Part shown: positions 50,783-62,097 of the stretch, one piece after another
How positions within the stretch are numbered: the stretch's first letter is position 1
Layout: every line of letters starts with the position of its first letter
The notes under the pieces: model-generated
Databases searched by the model: none
What the model was told of the DNA's origin: nothing
What the model saw: only the letters and a program-made list of their open reading frames with translations
Made by a program: the position numbers and the translations under genes
Assembly: GCA_033558025.1 (NCBI GenBank)
Contig: JAUCEF010000012.1
Span: forward strand, 1,240,001-1,304,000
Reading direction: 5' to 3'
From: Phytophthora sp. 'mugwort'
Taxonomy: Eukaryota; Oomycota; Peronosporomycetes; Peronosporales; Peronosporaceae
Length of the DNA: 64,000 nt

Positions 50783-51970
50783 TTATGCGGTGGCCTTGAC
50801 ACCATCCTTTATCCCGGCGGTGTCAATGTAAGCCACAATAATCGTGGTATCGTCAATAACCTGCTCCTCCTTCATCCAGCGGCGGTTAGCTTCCATAATC
50901 AGCAAATCCACGGCCACCTTCGGGTCCTGCTGACCCATGGCCATCTCCATGCACTCCTCGTTCGACATGAACTCCCACAGACCGTCTGTGGCCACGATGA
51001 GGCACCGGTCGTTCTCGTCGAGCCAGCGAAGAGTAAATTCCGGTTCCGACAGGACGCCTGCAGTGTGTGCAACCGCATCACCAAGCGAGCGCGACATGGC
51101 GAGACCTGGAACGTCCATGTGTCCCAACCAGACTCGAGGAGGGCCGTCAATACCATCATCATATTCGACCGCAAACACACGACCGCCACTGGCAATGATA
51201 CGAGCCTTCTCATCCGGTCGGTCCGGCTTGTGATCGATAGAGAGCTCCTGACAGCCAAGTGCTTCGGGCCCCGAAGGGCCAAGCAGCTTCACGAAGCCAC
51301 GAGTTATGCGCGAGTCACCGACGTTGCCGACGACCACGAGGTTATCTCGCACTACACTCACCACAGCAGTCGTTCCACTGAACTCTGTATCAATACTCGG
51401 GTCACGCAGGACAGCCTGTTCTACGGATCGCAGTGTATCCGAAATGGCTGTACGCAAACTCGCCGCATCTTGCTGAATATCTCCTGACCGCTCAAATTTG
51501 TCGTGCGCAAAGAGTTCCGCTGCAAATTTCTCACGAATGGCGCCTGAAACACCATCACCGGCCTCTCCATGTCCGTCGAATACACACAGCAGTAGTGAAT
51601 GCGTATTGTGATCGTACTTGATCACCATTGCGTCCTGATTCTTCTTGCGTGGGTTGTACGGCGCGTAGCCCTTCTTGGACAACCCGGCAAAGGCCACGAC
51701 AGCGCAGGTTCCGTCCGCCAATGCCTGTCCAGTGCTGTCCGCATCCTCAATGGTAGCTGCTGCCATGCCGTCCACCAGCTTGTTGTCGCTCACCACCGAC
51801 AGCCGACGACGCTGCAGTCCGAACGAGTGGTCATCTCCCGTCTGCGCGATCGGGAGCTTACCCGGCGTCTTAATGGAGATACCTTTGGGCGAGGCCACGT
51901 TGGTGGCTGTGGCCTCTTGCTGGCGGAGCTTGGCCGTCGAGCCCATCTTCTGAATCGGTCGAGAGGCCAT
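50783..51970 (-). CDS. PP2C-type Ser/Thr protein phosphatase, 395 residues
   Basis: A metal-dependent (Mg/Mn) phosphatase that removes phosphate from Ser/Thr, in the cytosol or nucleus. Motifs from the chosen start (MASRPIQKMG): NQD at 111-113, VFDGHGEAGD (metal-binding Asp132), SGTTAVV at 198, VGNVGDSR at 214-221, DHKPD at 246, GLAMSRSLGD at 289-298, ATDGLWEF (Asp329) and DDTTIIV at 373-379. All eleven-motif landmarks I looked for are intact, so it should be active. The first 85 residues are Ser/Thr/Gln-rich and probably disordered. A Met 23 codons upstream (52039) would add a basic leader; the inner start is preferred because it begins the conserved-looking region. Single exon, no signal peptide or membrane segment. 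The substrate is unknown. Confidence 0.94.
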   Translation of the reverse strand: MASRPIQKMGSTAKLRQQEATATNVASPKGISIKTPGKLPIAQTGDDHSFGLQRRRLSVVSDNKLVDGMAAATIEDADSTGQALADGTCAVVAFAGLSKKGYAPYNPRKKNQDAMVIKYDHNTHSLLLCVFDGHGEAGDGVSGAIREKFAAELFAHDKFERSGDIQQDAASLRTAISDTLRSVEQAVLRDPSIDTEFSGTTAVVSVVRDNLVVVGNVGDSRITRGFVKLLGPSGPEALGCQELSIDHKPDRPDEKARIIASGGRVFAVEYDDGIDGPPRVWLGHMDVPGLAMSRSLGDAVAHTAGVLSEPEFTLRWLDENDRCLIVATDGLWEFMSNEECMEMAMGQQDPKVAVDLLIMEANRRWMKEEQVIDDTTIIVAYIDTAGIKDGVKATA

Positions 51971-52860
51971 GACGGAGTTCGAAAGTCTAGTAGCAGAAAG
52001 AGATCGGAGACAGAGAGGAAGGCGACTGGGACACTGCAAATACCAGAGTGACCTGGACTTAGCTGCCTCTTTGGCTGGACCAGATCTCGAGTTATCCTTG
52101 TCACCGACTGAGTAATTATAGCCGACGAGGCAGGGGCAATAATGAACCGAGTTAGTGGGGCACCGTCAAGGGGCTGGAGGCCAGTGACCAGATAGGATCG
52201 ACAGGCCAATCACGAGCAGGCGCTCATATTTACCGTTGCACGAGACACAGGAGGCCCTAAGAAAAGCGGCGATCCGGGGTCCACGACTTTAGACGAAGAA
52301 CTCGATGCACGCACTGTACGCAGCTTCAATGACAAATGTAACCTATGTAAGTACATCTAGATCATGTCTCAAGTAAGTAATGGATTGCGCAGTCATTTCG
52401 AGATATTTATTCCAACGAGCAGCTACGGTACAACTGAATGATACTACTGTATAATGCTTGTTGCATCCGACACTGTTAGTTAAGTCAATATGGATTCCGT
52501 ATCGATATTAACTTTTTGTGGATGAATGGAGCGATTCCCGGAGGCTTTTTGTGTGTCCTAAACACAAAATCAAATCACAGACTTGCATAGCCGCTCAACT
52601 TTTATGTTCATTAAACCGTTGAGAGCGTTTCAAATTTAGAATCTACCCGAGGGGGTACCCCATCCCGTAGATTTGAAATCTGAGTTTGGGACGCACAAAC
52701 CCATTAAAACGCATATATCTGAGATAAGCCTATCGAACAGAAGGGGTGCATTCCACACCCGATCGGCACTTTAACGCGCAATCAGCGCGCTCACTGCAAC
52801 ATTTGTGACCTGCCACTCAACCGTGCAGACACGAAATATCGCTCGAAGAAGCGAGGCATG
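51971..52860. other. PP2C upstream region and noncoding spacer
   Basis: 51971-52330 should hold the PP2C promoter and 5' UTR; no motif is firmly recognised. 52625-52690 has a foldback: AGAATCTACCCG and CGGGATGGGG are mirrored by CCCGTAGATTTGAAA. No gene. Confidence 0.5.
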
Positions 52861-52970
52861 CCTGGACGTGGAAGAGCGCCCGGCGCTGAGAACTACTCGG
52901 CAGGCGACGTTGATGTCCTCTTGGACTTGATCCAGGAAGTCACGCCGATAGGTTCGAACGGTTGGTCTAC
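52861..52970 (+). pseudogene. SANT/Myb-like N-terminal fragment (Harbinger second ORF type)
   Basis: Starting with the Met codon at 52858, the text MPGRGRAPGAENYSAGDVDV and LLDLIQEVTPIGSNGWSTV matches the opening of the SANT-like partner protein of oomycete Harbinger elements. It is cut after about 38 residues by gypsy sequence. Confidence 0.6.
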
Positions 52971-55390
52971 GGTACAAATTCGACATGAGAAATGGATTTT
53001 GGCAACTGCCATTGGCTTAGGAGAGACATGAGGCTCTATTCTTCATGACTTACGAAAGCGTATATACATTAACGAGAGCCCCTCAAGGTACAATGGACTC
53101 CGCGCTACACTTCCGAGGATAGATGCAGCGCGTGTTAGTAGAGCTGACGCTCGACAACGCCCAGGTGTGGATCGATGACGTTCTCCTGTATGCAAAGACT
53201 CCGGACGAAATCATTGGCGCTTCTTCATGCTGCTTCACAGAGATAATCTCAAGCTGAACAAAAAGAAGACAGCCTGTACCAACGAGAAGCCCACTTGGTG
53301 TGGACGTGTGATCTCTTGTGAACGTGTCCGCCACGACCTTGCGCGAATCAGCGCGCTGACAGAGTTCCCGCTGTCATCGGCTGCTGCCGAACTCCAATAT
53401 TTTATATGTGCCTCCAACAGTCTATCGTCTACTATGCACGCGTGTTCTCTCCGCTGCTGGCGGAATTCGCTGCCGAAAAGAAATGGGTTGGCCACCGCAA
53501 TCACAACGCGTTAAATTCGCCATCCCGTGGACCGAAACTGCGTTTTCGGCAGTCATTGCTGCGCTAAGACCCCGGCGGTGATGACCTTTCGAAACGAATT
53601 ATGTGTCTTTTATGACGCATGTATGAGCGGCTATAGTATTGCGGTGATGATGGTGCAACCTCGGATCATGCGAGACAAGTCGAGGAACAAGACTCTGTAG
53701 TGGGCATTTGCAAGGACGGGATGTGCCACGATGCCCAAATGGGTTAGCCAATCATGTGAAATGGGGCATTTTCTATCGTCACGGCCTGATCAGAGCTCGA
53801 GTACCTGCTGCTGCGTCGCAAATGATTTCGCCTGTATACGACCACGCGAATATTATCTACCTGTTCCCGCCCTCCTTCGAAGTCAATCAGTATGTACACG
53901 GATCACCTCCAACGCTGGTCGCTGCGTTTACTTGGCCTAAGCAACACGACCGAGCACATTTCGGAGAGCCCAACCATGGGCGGATATCGACTCGCTATGG
54001 CAGCCACGCTCGATTCGCCGCGTTTCTGCTTTACAGACACGACACCAGTCCCCCGCTGCTATTGCCGACTTATCGCGTCTTAGACCACTGTCAGACGCGG
54101 ACTTCTTGTTTCCGCGCATTTCGGACATTTTGAGTGCCCAGAAGATTGCGGCTGGAGCAGTCATATTGCTGCGCTGTCGTCGAGGAGGACAGTACACTCG
54201 AGGTAGACCACAATCCATAATACCGATAGGCGCGAAGGACCTTCTAGCACGACTAATGGTGGTGCCATATTGTGGAGCCCAAGGGCACCGTGGAGAGACA
54301 GCGATGGTCACCTTGCTTACTAAGCACTTCTTCGTTGTGCAGCTGATCAAGACAGTATTTCAGGATGGTTCATATGCAAGCACGTTAAGGGCATCGCAAG
54401 ATTCAGCGTCCGTATGACCCGACAATTGCGGCTACAACACGAAATGAAGCTCTGCACTGAGATTTCACTTATCTGGGAGAATGATTCGGCGGTACGACCT
54501 ACGTGCTGGTACTCAGAAGACTCGCTTACCCATTTTTTGAGCTTTTCCCCTGCGCCACACCAACGGCGTATGTCGCCGCGGAAGCCCTCGCTGACTGATA
54601 TAATCAGATGGGCTATTTTGCTCCTGTCTACTCTCCTTGGCTCGATAGAACCGTGGATCGAGTCAACAAAGATCTGTTTTAAATGATAAGTGAACTCCTG
54701 AATGACTATGAACTGGACTGTCATGCGCGACCATATCTGATCCCGCTAGTCCAAGCCAATGTTAATCATTCACCGATGGGATCGCTATCAGAGCACCCAC
54801 CTGGAGAGCTATACACTGCTCTGCCGTCTCTGCCTGGACGTGGTCATCCGTCCGGTGATGATCTCGTGAAGGTTACATCGAGCCTCGGCTGGTACGGTTC
54901 CGTGCATAGCTTGCAGGAGTACACGAGGAGGTCGTTAACATCAAGGGGCGCAAACGACCAATGGACATACAGAAGAAAACTGGTGCTGTATGCAACTTTG
55001 ACATCGGCAATTACGTGCTCTGGGCTTAGTTCGGCATGCGATAGCCCAGCAACAAGTTGCTCAGGTAGTGGCTCGGTCATTCCGCATAACAAAAGGCGTT
55101 CCCACAGGCGCCCAAGAGAAGGACCGTTTAGTGAGTGGAAATACCTACTAAATTCACGGTTCTCGGTTTTGCACTTGGTCGATCCAGATCTAAACATGAA
55201 TGCGGAAATGCAAGAACTCGTGACCTCGCAAGAAATTGTTCTCGGCGTGTCTGCTTTTATCGACATTTGCTATAACGAGGGCTTCGACCGCTACGAGTTT
55301 CTGGTGCAATGGCTGGGCTTCAGCCTATCGAGAATAGCTGGGTAGAGTGTCGCCAGTAAGCAAAAGGATGTGCCACAGGTATATGTGTAA
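52971..55390 (+). pseudogene. Ty3/gypsy pol: RT to chromodomain, heavily mutated
   Basis: Reverse transcriptase opens with YKFDMRNGFWQLPLA (52972-53016), LFFMTYESVYTLTRAPQGTM and VWIDDVLLYAKTPDEIIG (53166-53220); the WIDD variant replaces the more usual YxDD. RNase H text lies near 53600-53650 (YDACMSGYSIAVMMV). 54683-54840 holds a late integrase stretch (LNDYELDCHARPYLIPLVQA). 55186-55360 ends with a chromodomain: FDRYEFLVQWLGF, a shift, then PIENSWVECRQ. Stops every 50-150 bp show long decay. Direction plus; no LTRs identified at either side. Confidence 0.85.
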
Positions 55391-56161
55391 GGAATCATCC
55401 GGTGACGACCTGCTCCAGACACAGCTACAGTATCAAGATCTGTGGGCTACTGCATTGTGGGCTGTGTAATGGAGACAACATCTGCCAAGCTGAAGCTCGC
55501 TCGTGGTGACAAGAATGTATCATCACACCGGACTGATTCCTCGCAACATAAGTCGTACTTGCATCGAGCATCATTGGATGAAGCCCCGGCGTTGCTGGAT
55601 CACGCACTATATGCGCTAGCTGGAATGGCAAGCCTGCGCCTAGGAAACGCGCAACCTGTTGAAGATTAAGGTCATGTCAACCATCATCGTGATCGTGATC
55701 TTTAATCCTGCTACAGAGGACTTGTGCTCGGCTTGGCGCAGACCGGACCTGGAGACTAGGACCTGTACGTAGAGGGTTAGGGTGGTTTTAGCCTTCAACT
55801 GTATCTTACTTTTCAGCTTACCTTCCCGTCGTGATAAGGACTTATTATGTCGAACGACTAATAATGGTGGCCGGTGTACACATATCGACGGAAGGTATGG
55901 CCTGCGGCCAGAAACGCGATCCTATACAAAACTCTGTGCAATCGCAGTCTACAAAGGATGTAAGTTATGGCCTATCGCGCTGATTGGTTACTAATTCCCA
56001 TGGTTTGACGAATAGGCTCAATAAAAAGGTGGCCATCCGATTTTAAAAACAATGCAAAAGAAAAGATTCAATTTAGAGCTCGGCAAAAGGGAATACCTTG
56101 TGAAACTCTCGCGAACTGGTTCCTCATCTAGCCCTTCCCACACGCGAATCACCCTGTCAAC
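55391..56161. other. Spacer after gypsy, possible LTR remnant
   Basis: 55442-55669 is an open but unassigned frame. 55760-55990 (TGTACGTAGAGGGTTAGGGT onward) might be an LTR end, but no partner was seen. Confidence 0.3.
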
Positions 56162-56524
56162 CTAGTGCGCCGTTTCGGATGCATCCTCAGGAGCGTCCTC
56201 CGCCAGCCAATCTGTTCTCAACATTGGCTTCATCGGACCCATCACCCCGACGTCAAGTTTCTGACACACTGATGCCGATTTTAGGGGGAGGAATTGCATC
56301 ACACAGCTTAGCTCGCCGGCAGCTATGTTTTTGGGACTCTTCTGAGACATGGCAATCTAAGTTATCCACCAAGAGCACCGCGGGTTCTTCAATGTCGAGT
56401 ATGAGTAGCTCTCTGAGGTACCGGTGCAAAAAATTTGCTCGTTCATTCATGCATTCCCCTGTGCAAAATAGAAGTGACCTGCACAAAATATAAGTACTAT
56501 CACAACAAACTATTAGCGCATCTA

Positions 56525-56561
<37 letters not shown>

Positions 56562-57430
56562 CCTTCCGATCATATACGATTTAATTTTTCCGTTCGGCAC
56601 CGCCTTGAAAATGAAAAGGATATGTAGTTTCTTACCTGCCCAAAATTTAAAAATAGAAAACATCAAATCAAACCAATTGTGAGCAACGAATTATTTGCAC
56701 GACTCGTCAATAATGCTGTTAACCGAGCTGAGTGTTTTGCACTAGCCGAGATTTTCGCAGATTTCCCTTGTTTTTGGCCAAGATCTTTGCAGGCAGCGTT
56801 TCGTAGCACACACCCGTTTTCATCAGCGTTGACAATCTGGCAAAGGGAGTAATTTCTAAAAGTTTGTTGCTAAAATTCGTTTATAAGAGAATTAAGAGTG
56901 CAGGTGAAGGAAGCTAGAATGAATTATTCACAGGCAATTATTAAGTCTACTACTTAAAAAACGAAAATGTGACAAGTTCTTCTTACCGAGGCATTGTGTG
57001 GAGTTCTGCGCGAAAAGCTATGCCTCAGAGCGAATCTTTGCAGCAACTTGATAAGGGCTTTGTACGGGGATTTGTTGCCCGTCTTGTAGTCTTGTAGCCA
57101 CTCTTCATGCTCAATTTTAATAATCTGAATCAAGTTCACAGTGCAAAGGACCTAAATATGAAAAATAAAATTAGTTACTTCTTACAGAAAATCTCGGACA
57201 AATCACAGAAATATCTTTTCTAAACGATGTCGATCTTTCATATACATGGCAAGGTCAGCGGCAAATGGGATAATTTCAGCTCTCCCAGGGCGTGCCGTAC
57301 GGCATTTCTCGGAGCCCTCGAACGGAAAAAAGGCTTCGCTGTCCTCCTCCCAATTTCTTATGGCCCTGCGGGGCACCCCGTGCTTTTTCTCTGCAGCGTA
57401 GGTTGACATGCACTTCAGATCTAGCAGAGA
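56162..57430 (-). pseudogene. pogo/Tigger transposase with introns, broken
   Basis: Minus strand order: ESLLDLKCMSTYAAEKKHGV and PRRAIRNWEEDSEAFFPFEG, the first helix-turn-helix (57430-57290). Then AEIIPFAADLAMYMKDRHRL; an intron-like gap; VNLIQIIKIEHEEWLQDYKT and ALIKLLQRFALRHSFSRRTP, the CENP-B second helix (57135-56990). A GT-AG gap of about 130 nt follows. IVNADENGCV carries the first Asp (about 56840), with ISASAKHSARLTALL next. ECMNERANFLHRYLRELLIL and LLVDNLDCHVSEES follow (second Asp, about 56370), then VCQKLDVGVMGPMK and the tail to 56162. A (TA)n run interrupts it at 56525-56559. Confidence 0.85.
56525..56559. repeat. TA microsatellite, about 17 units
   Basis: An uninterrupted alternating T/A run inside the pogo gene, reading as Tyr-Ile repeats on minus. 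Confidence 0.9.
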
Positions 57431-57866
57431 TTCGCGCTTGAACTTGTATTTGTAATTTCTGGGATGAGGCCGTGTGTTTTCTGCACTTGCAATTCCTTAG
57501 TATACACAAAATTACAAGAAACAAAAGGAAAGAGACATCTAGATCTGCTTTAATGCATATAATGTCGAGGACGTCGTTGGAACAAAAGTAATGGGAGGCA
57601 CCTTAGCAAACACAATATACACGTGTCGTTTCGGGCCGAGGACATTCGCTGATGCCAAAACCACTCCATCTCGAGAATACAATGACAGAAGATAGCAAAA
57701 TGCAAGACGCGGAAAGCCATCCGTTTCTAGTCCGACTGTGATTGCTTAAAAATGTTCTATTGTAAATGTTCCGGAAGATTGACATAAGTGGCACAGTATA
57801 GGCCATAACCATCGTGCAGACCATATCTTCCGTCGATATGCGTACGTTGACCTTAGGGGTTGGTTG
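57431..57866. other. Spacer between pogo and Harbinger 2
   Basis: A minus-strand open frame runs 57603-58010, but its text is not family-like and it crosses the Harbinger end, so it is probably chance. Confidence 0.4.
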
Positions 57867-58038
57867 CGCTCTTCGTGTCTCGTGTCGGTCTTGATAGCGC
57901 GCGATGTAAACAAGTGACAGTCGCCACTTTGATTGACTGAATTCGTCGTGTGTGATATGAGCCCACGACAGTGTCATGGAGTCGTGTTTAGGCCGACACC
58001 GATGATGCATTTAGAAAATTCAAAAAACAAAGTAGGAA

Positions 58039-59238
58039 ATGGGCATGAGTGTTGATGAGGACGTTGCTCTGCTAGCAGGGGTGGAAGATGCGCATCGGCT
58101 GTCGCGATCGCGCTTTCGGGGATCATCCGGAAAGAGAAGAGCAATATTCTCAGCTTACCAGCTGGCAATTTTGACGTCATGCTGGCCGATCCTGCCTACG
58201 CCCAGTGATTTAAAGACAACCTGCGCTCACACAGTCAAGGTTTTGCAAGCTCTGCAAGATGCTACGCCCTCTCCGCAGAGTTGAGCCTGCTGCCTATATT
58301 GAGCATTCCTTTGAGACTTGTGTGGCAGCTATGCTGCATTACTTAGGATCGATGGGCGGCTTCCCGGAGACAGCGCAGATGTTTGGCTTCTCGAAAAGTT
58401 GGGCTGTTACAACTATTAACCAGTTGCTCACTGCCACAGCTGATCACTATCGTAGATTCATTTATTTGCCAGCATCACTGGAGGAGTGGAGCGCAATGCA
58501 AAACAGGTTCGAGCTGCGGGCAGGGGTGCCTCTTGTTTGCGCAGCTGTGGAGGGAACGCTAACTGAGCTTGCTCGCTTCGAAGACTACGAGGAATACTAT
58601 TGCCGCAAGGGTTACTCGGCTGTGAACTTGCAAACCGTCGTAGATCCAAATCAGCGATTTATAACGTTTGATTTACGTCGGGGCTCTTCAAGTGACAAGA
58701 AAATATGGGCGGTATCGCACTTCGGGCAGCATTTTTTTTTATTGATGTCATTCTACCACCCGGAGGCTCTGTTCTTGGTGATAAAGGCTATACCTTGTCG
58801 AATTCTCTCCTAATTCCGTACGAGCCTACGACCATGACTTGGACCTGTCTGTCAGAGAGCGGAACTACAACTTCAATCATAGTCGGACTCGAATGGTGGT
58901 CGAGTGTACGTTTGGAACAATGAAGAACCGCTTTCGCATGCTACACAGACCACAAGAAGCCAAAATAGTAAGCAATATTTCCTCTACAGTTGTGGCTTGC
59001 ATGGTTCTTCACAATATTGCTGCTGACATCATGGACACAACGGCGCTCCCGGATCCGCGGGATAAGCGAAATTCTAGCGAATAGAGCGGCGGCAGCAGTG
59101 CACGCACCAAGCGAAGAGGGCAGCATGAGCGACGCGAAGGACAGTGACGAAGAATTCCTAAGAACTCCCACCACCGACGGAACCGATTCTAAAACACGTG
59201 AAGCACCAGAACGACGTCAGAGAGGCCTGGTACTTTGA
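58039..59238 (+). pseudogene. HARBI1-like Harbinger nuclease, lineage 2
   Basis: 58259-58813 is open for 184 codons: FETCVAAMLHYLGSMGGFPE, a helix-turn-helix-like FGFSKSWAVTTINQLLTA, then VCAAVEGTLTELARFEDYEE and YYCRKGYSAVNLQTVVDPNQ. The first catalytic Asp (family pattern A-x-D-G-T) is Glu here, codon GAG at 58550-58552. A T-run (58731-58740) shifts the frame. Then VLGDKGYTLSNSLLIPYE gives the second Asp, and TRMVVECTFGTMKNRFRMLH the Glu (58890-58950). The tail in yet another frame ends at 59238. The frame before 58259 (58039-58284) is a separate ORF. Confidence 0.87.
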
Positions 59239-59292
59239 AATGACATTACAGATGTTCTGTTATCTTAAAACAGCATTACCTGTTAGCTTATT

Positions 59293-60342
59293 GTTGTGTC
59301 AGCAGCTCGATAAGCATTTGAATACGTTCTGCCTGCCTGCGTAGCTGTTGTTGTTGAACCGCTGTCAGCTTTGCAAGGTCCATCGCCACAGTATTCCTTG
59401 CTGCCAAAGAGTCCCGAAGGTGATTCATTCCCTTCCAGAGTGAAACGAGTTTACAATAGTAATGCGTATAGCCTTAGCGATCAAACCTCCGAATTGCTTT
59501 GAGATAATAGATTACATACCTTCAGAAATGGCTGCGGCCGTCGTAAGCTTTTGCTTTATATTCCCGGAGCCTCCTTCCTTTTCTTTTTCCTCATCCCTTC
59601 TCCACATCCGGGCTGCTCGTTGCTGCATCAACCGCGTTGTTTCCAGATGCTCGATGCCGGCATCTAGCATTGTCAAAAAGAGTCGTCGCGTTTATCCCCA
59701 ACGAGTTTACGATTTTCCCCAATGCATAAGCATCATATCGAGGTCTTTAGGATTGACACGACGGTGGTAGGTGTCGTTGCCTGTCCCGTTGAGATCTTTC
59801 TTATAATCAGCCCACTGTTTCTGCTTCATCGCCTACATCTATTGCAATACCACATGAATGCTGTGAGCAACAATAAATACCACACCCTTCGATAAACTAG
59901 TACTTTATCCTGGTACTGTCGGCTGCTAACGCGAACCCCACGCTGCTTGCCCAGTTCTTTTGATAGGCGATGCACCCACGATGCACAGCATGCTTGTTTC
60001 GGGTATTCTTGAAGTGCATGTCAGCTCTTTGTAAGGCAACGAAGGTAACAGTGTTAGCATGAATAGATGCCTCGAACGATAATAGCACACTACTCCGATT
60101 GCATACCTCGAGGGAACAACTTCTCGACAAGCTCTGTCGTCCAGTACAGCGGAGGTACGTCCTCTTTACGCTGTGTCGTGCGAGCCCGTCTTGTACCTCC
60201 AACTGCACCGCCGTTGCTGGCGTCAAAGCTTCTGAAGCAGCACCCGACAGACCTGGTTGGTCGAGGGGGCCATGAGTTCGACCACTTTCAAAAATTCTGG
60301 CTTCTCCGACTGAGACACGATGTGTTCGTCGGACACGATTGA
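59293..60342 (-). pseudogene. Harbinger 2 partner protein, decayed, with intron
   Basis: Minus reading: MKQKQWADYKKDLNGTGNDT and VNPKDLDMMLMHWGK (59829-59710). Two stops/shifts follow, then AARMWRRDEEKEKEGGSGNI and LTTAAAISE. A GT-AG intron (59432-59519) leads to GMNHLRDSLAARNTVAMDLA and LTAVQQQQLRRQAERIQMLI, a coiled-coil-like end, stop at 59293. The upstream part to 60342 is open (59897-60346) but not clearly family-like. It is convergent with the nuclease, as in the other Harbinger. The role in active elements is DNA binding and nuclear import of the nuclease. Confidence 0.6.
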
Positions 60343-60409
60343 GCAAACCAACTCAATCGGGTTAGGGTTGGCCCTGGGGCAACCACCGACACCAGACGCG
60401 AAGAGTCCG

Positions 60410-60703
60410 TTACAGCGTACCGGTACATGTAATTAAATAATTGCCCTACTCATAATATGAAGTTTATCAGGGGGTGTCAGAATTGAAGCAACTACCGCGG
60501 AGATCGCATACGATTCCGACCTCAAGTGACATGCAATTTTCGAACAAATGACACTCCAGTAGCAAATCTGTAACCTTAAATCGCATCAGCAATCTTTATT
60601 ATCATCAAACTTCACATCGTGGATGAGCGCCAGCCCCACCGTTTGCATGTTCCCCAGCGCGCTTTCTGAAAGCCTTGTGCACCTTCAGCAGGAAATGGGA
60701 AAA
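60410..60703. other. Spacer, no gene
   Basis: 60495-60560 shares CGGAGATCGCATACGATTCC-type text with 41340-41400. Otherwise nothing recognised. Confidence 0.4.
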
Positions 60704-61120
60704 AATCCACAGCTTTTTTAAGATTAATCCACAGCTTTGCGTCTCCGGTCCTCAAGAACGACGACAGGCTCCACACTAAGGCGAGAGGGTGAGAGCGCGC
60801 GTAGCCGTAGCAAACCCGCGCGGGGAGCACGCGAAGCAGGGCCGCGCGGTATTTGCTGAGGCGGGCCCAGCGCCGAGTTTCTCAGCGAGCCGCGCGTTGC
60901 ACTCACCCGGAGGTACTATCTCCAAATCTCGGGGGAGCCGAAGGGCGCCCAGCCAAGTGTATCGCGGCTGGTCACTTGTGGACTAATCAATGTGGCGGAC
61001 TGAAATAGAAGCGCTGTGGATTGGCTCAGCAAGCTGTGGATTACCCGGCATTCGTGTGGCTGGTAGCAAATTTGTGGATCAATCCGCTCGCTGTGTATTG
61101 ACCCGGCATTGCTGTTGATT
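60704..61120. repeat. GC-rich repeat flanked by GCTGTGGATT motifs
   Basis: AATCCACAGC occurs at 60704-60713 and 60726-60735. Its complement GCTGTGGATT is at 61013-61022 and 61033-61042, with variants TTGTGGATC (61072), GCTGTGTATT (61090) and GCTGTTGATT (61111). Motifs point inward as inverted arrays around a core that holds the dispersed repeat copy 2. This looks like subterminal repeats of a non-autonomous element. Confidence 0.55.
60785..60880 (-). repeat. GC-rich dispersed repeat, copy 2
   Basis: The reverse strand matches 42048-42137; shared words include CCCCGCGCGGGTTTGCT and GGCTACGCG. On minus it lies in a 72-codon ORF (60612-60830, LPARVCYGYARSHPLALVWS). Confidence 0.75.
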
Positions 61121-62097
61121 TACCCCGCGTCCTCGCACCTTCACGTGTTGACCTTTCCTAGCTCGAGCTGAGGTCGTGGGTTTTCAGTGGAGAAGAGTAT
61201 CGCAACACGACTGCTTCTCTAAGTACGATATTATAATACTTTGTAAGAGGCTCATAAAAGGTGTATGGTACTATAGTTTTGTGGTTGCTGCGGAAACTGG
61301 TAATTTGTATGCTGACCCTGTCGAATCACAAACTGATCCGTTTCAATAAGGCGGTTCAATTGGTCGATATTGTTGGGCCACGAAACTGACAGAGAACCAC
61401 AGAAATGACTTACCTATAATAAAGTATCCTGCGAAATTTGCGGACAAAGGCCAAAACTACACACAGTGACCAAGCGCAGATAGAAATGAAGAGTTCCGAG
61501 GAATGAAAAAGTACTATATTTCTCGTAACTTTTAATGACACCTCCAGTGTTAATTAACAACGCAGGCAACAACGCGATAGTTTAGCTTAAAATATGGGTA
61601 CATCGTCAATCTCATCCTAAATTCGCAATAAAAACTAGTACTACACCCTGATGACAGACTATTTATTTCTATAGCAGATCCAGAACTGTTACAGACGAAT
61701 CCGGAAGTAAGTACCCCACTGTATGTTTATACCCATTCAAAGTCGATTCCTATCAACACTTATGATATCCCTCAAATTAGTGACATTGTGTTGCATTTGA
61801 CATGGGGAGTCTTGCTTTATTTGTATCTACATCAATATTGCGTTTCATGCTAAACGGAGGTATTTTTTTTCCAGGTGTTTACACCTGCGGCCAAAATTAG
61901 CGCTGTATCTGGGCTTTAAAATGGTATCTCATTTGTGTGATATTAATGGTTTTCAAGGTCAGACAAGATGAAAATGCAAGCCATAAAAAAGTCGAAATTT
62001 TAACGTGCAATTGCTCGTAAATCACATGTGTAGTGTTGGACAAAAGAAATACGTTCTGTTAATAGAGATACGCATGTTTTTTTTTCACGGTACTTAA
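61121..62097. other. No gene seen, AT-rich
   Basis: No ORF above 60 codons with coding character on either strand. Short words recur, but no repeat unit or RNA gene could be supported. Confidence 0.6.

Larger units (their letters stand above)
57867..60409 (+). mobile_element. Second PIF/Harbinger transposon, other lineage (about 2.54 kb)
   Basis: Inverted ends: CTCTTCGTGTCTCGTGTCGG at 57869 and its inverse at 60385-60405, 19 of 21 positions alike. Flanks TTG (57864-57866) and TTA (60410-60412) may be a diverged TWA target duplication, but spacing to the repeats differs by 2 nt. Convergent gene pair inside: HARBI1-like nuclease on plus, partner protein on minus. The nuclease motifs differ strongly from the element at 2845-5394, so the two belong to separate lineages. 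Confidence 0.75.

Noticed and set aside
50899..51487. Long ORFs on the plus strand and other minus frame over the PP2C gene (for example 50759-51487, 242 codons)
   Set aside because: They are shadows of the PP2C coding sequence; no family motifs, and PP2C motifs are complete in the true frame.
56525..56559. The TA run as a possible origin or promoter
   Set aside because: A simple microsatellite inside a dead transposase with no other supporting signals.
57603..58010. A 135-codon minus ORF at the left end of Harbinger 2
   Set aside because: It runs across the element's inverted repeat and its text has no family character.
61011..61140. GCTGTGGATT repeats as a CRISPR array or DnaA-type boxes
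   Set aside because: Spacing is irregular, copies vary, both orientations occur, and the rest of the window is eukaryotic.
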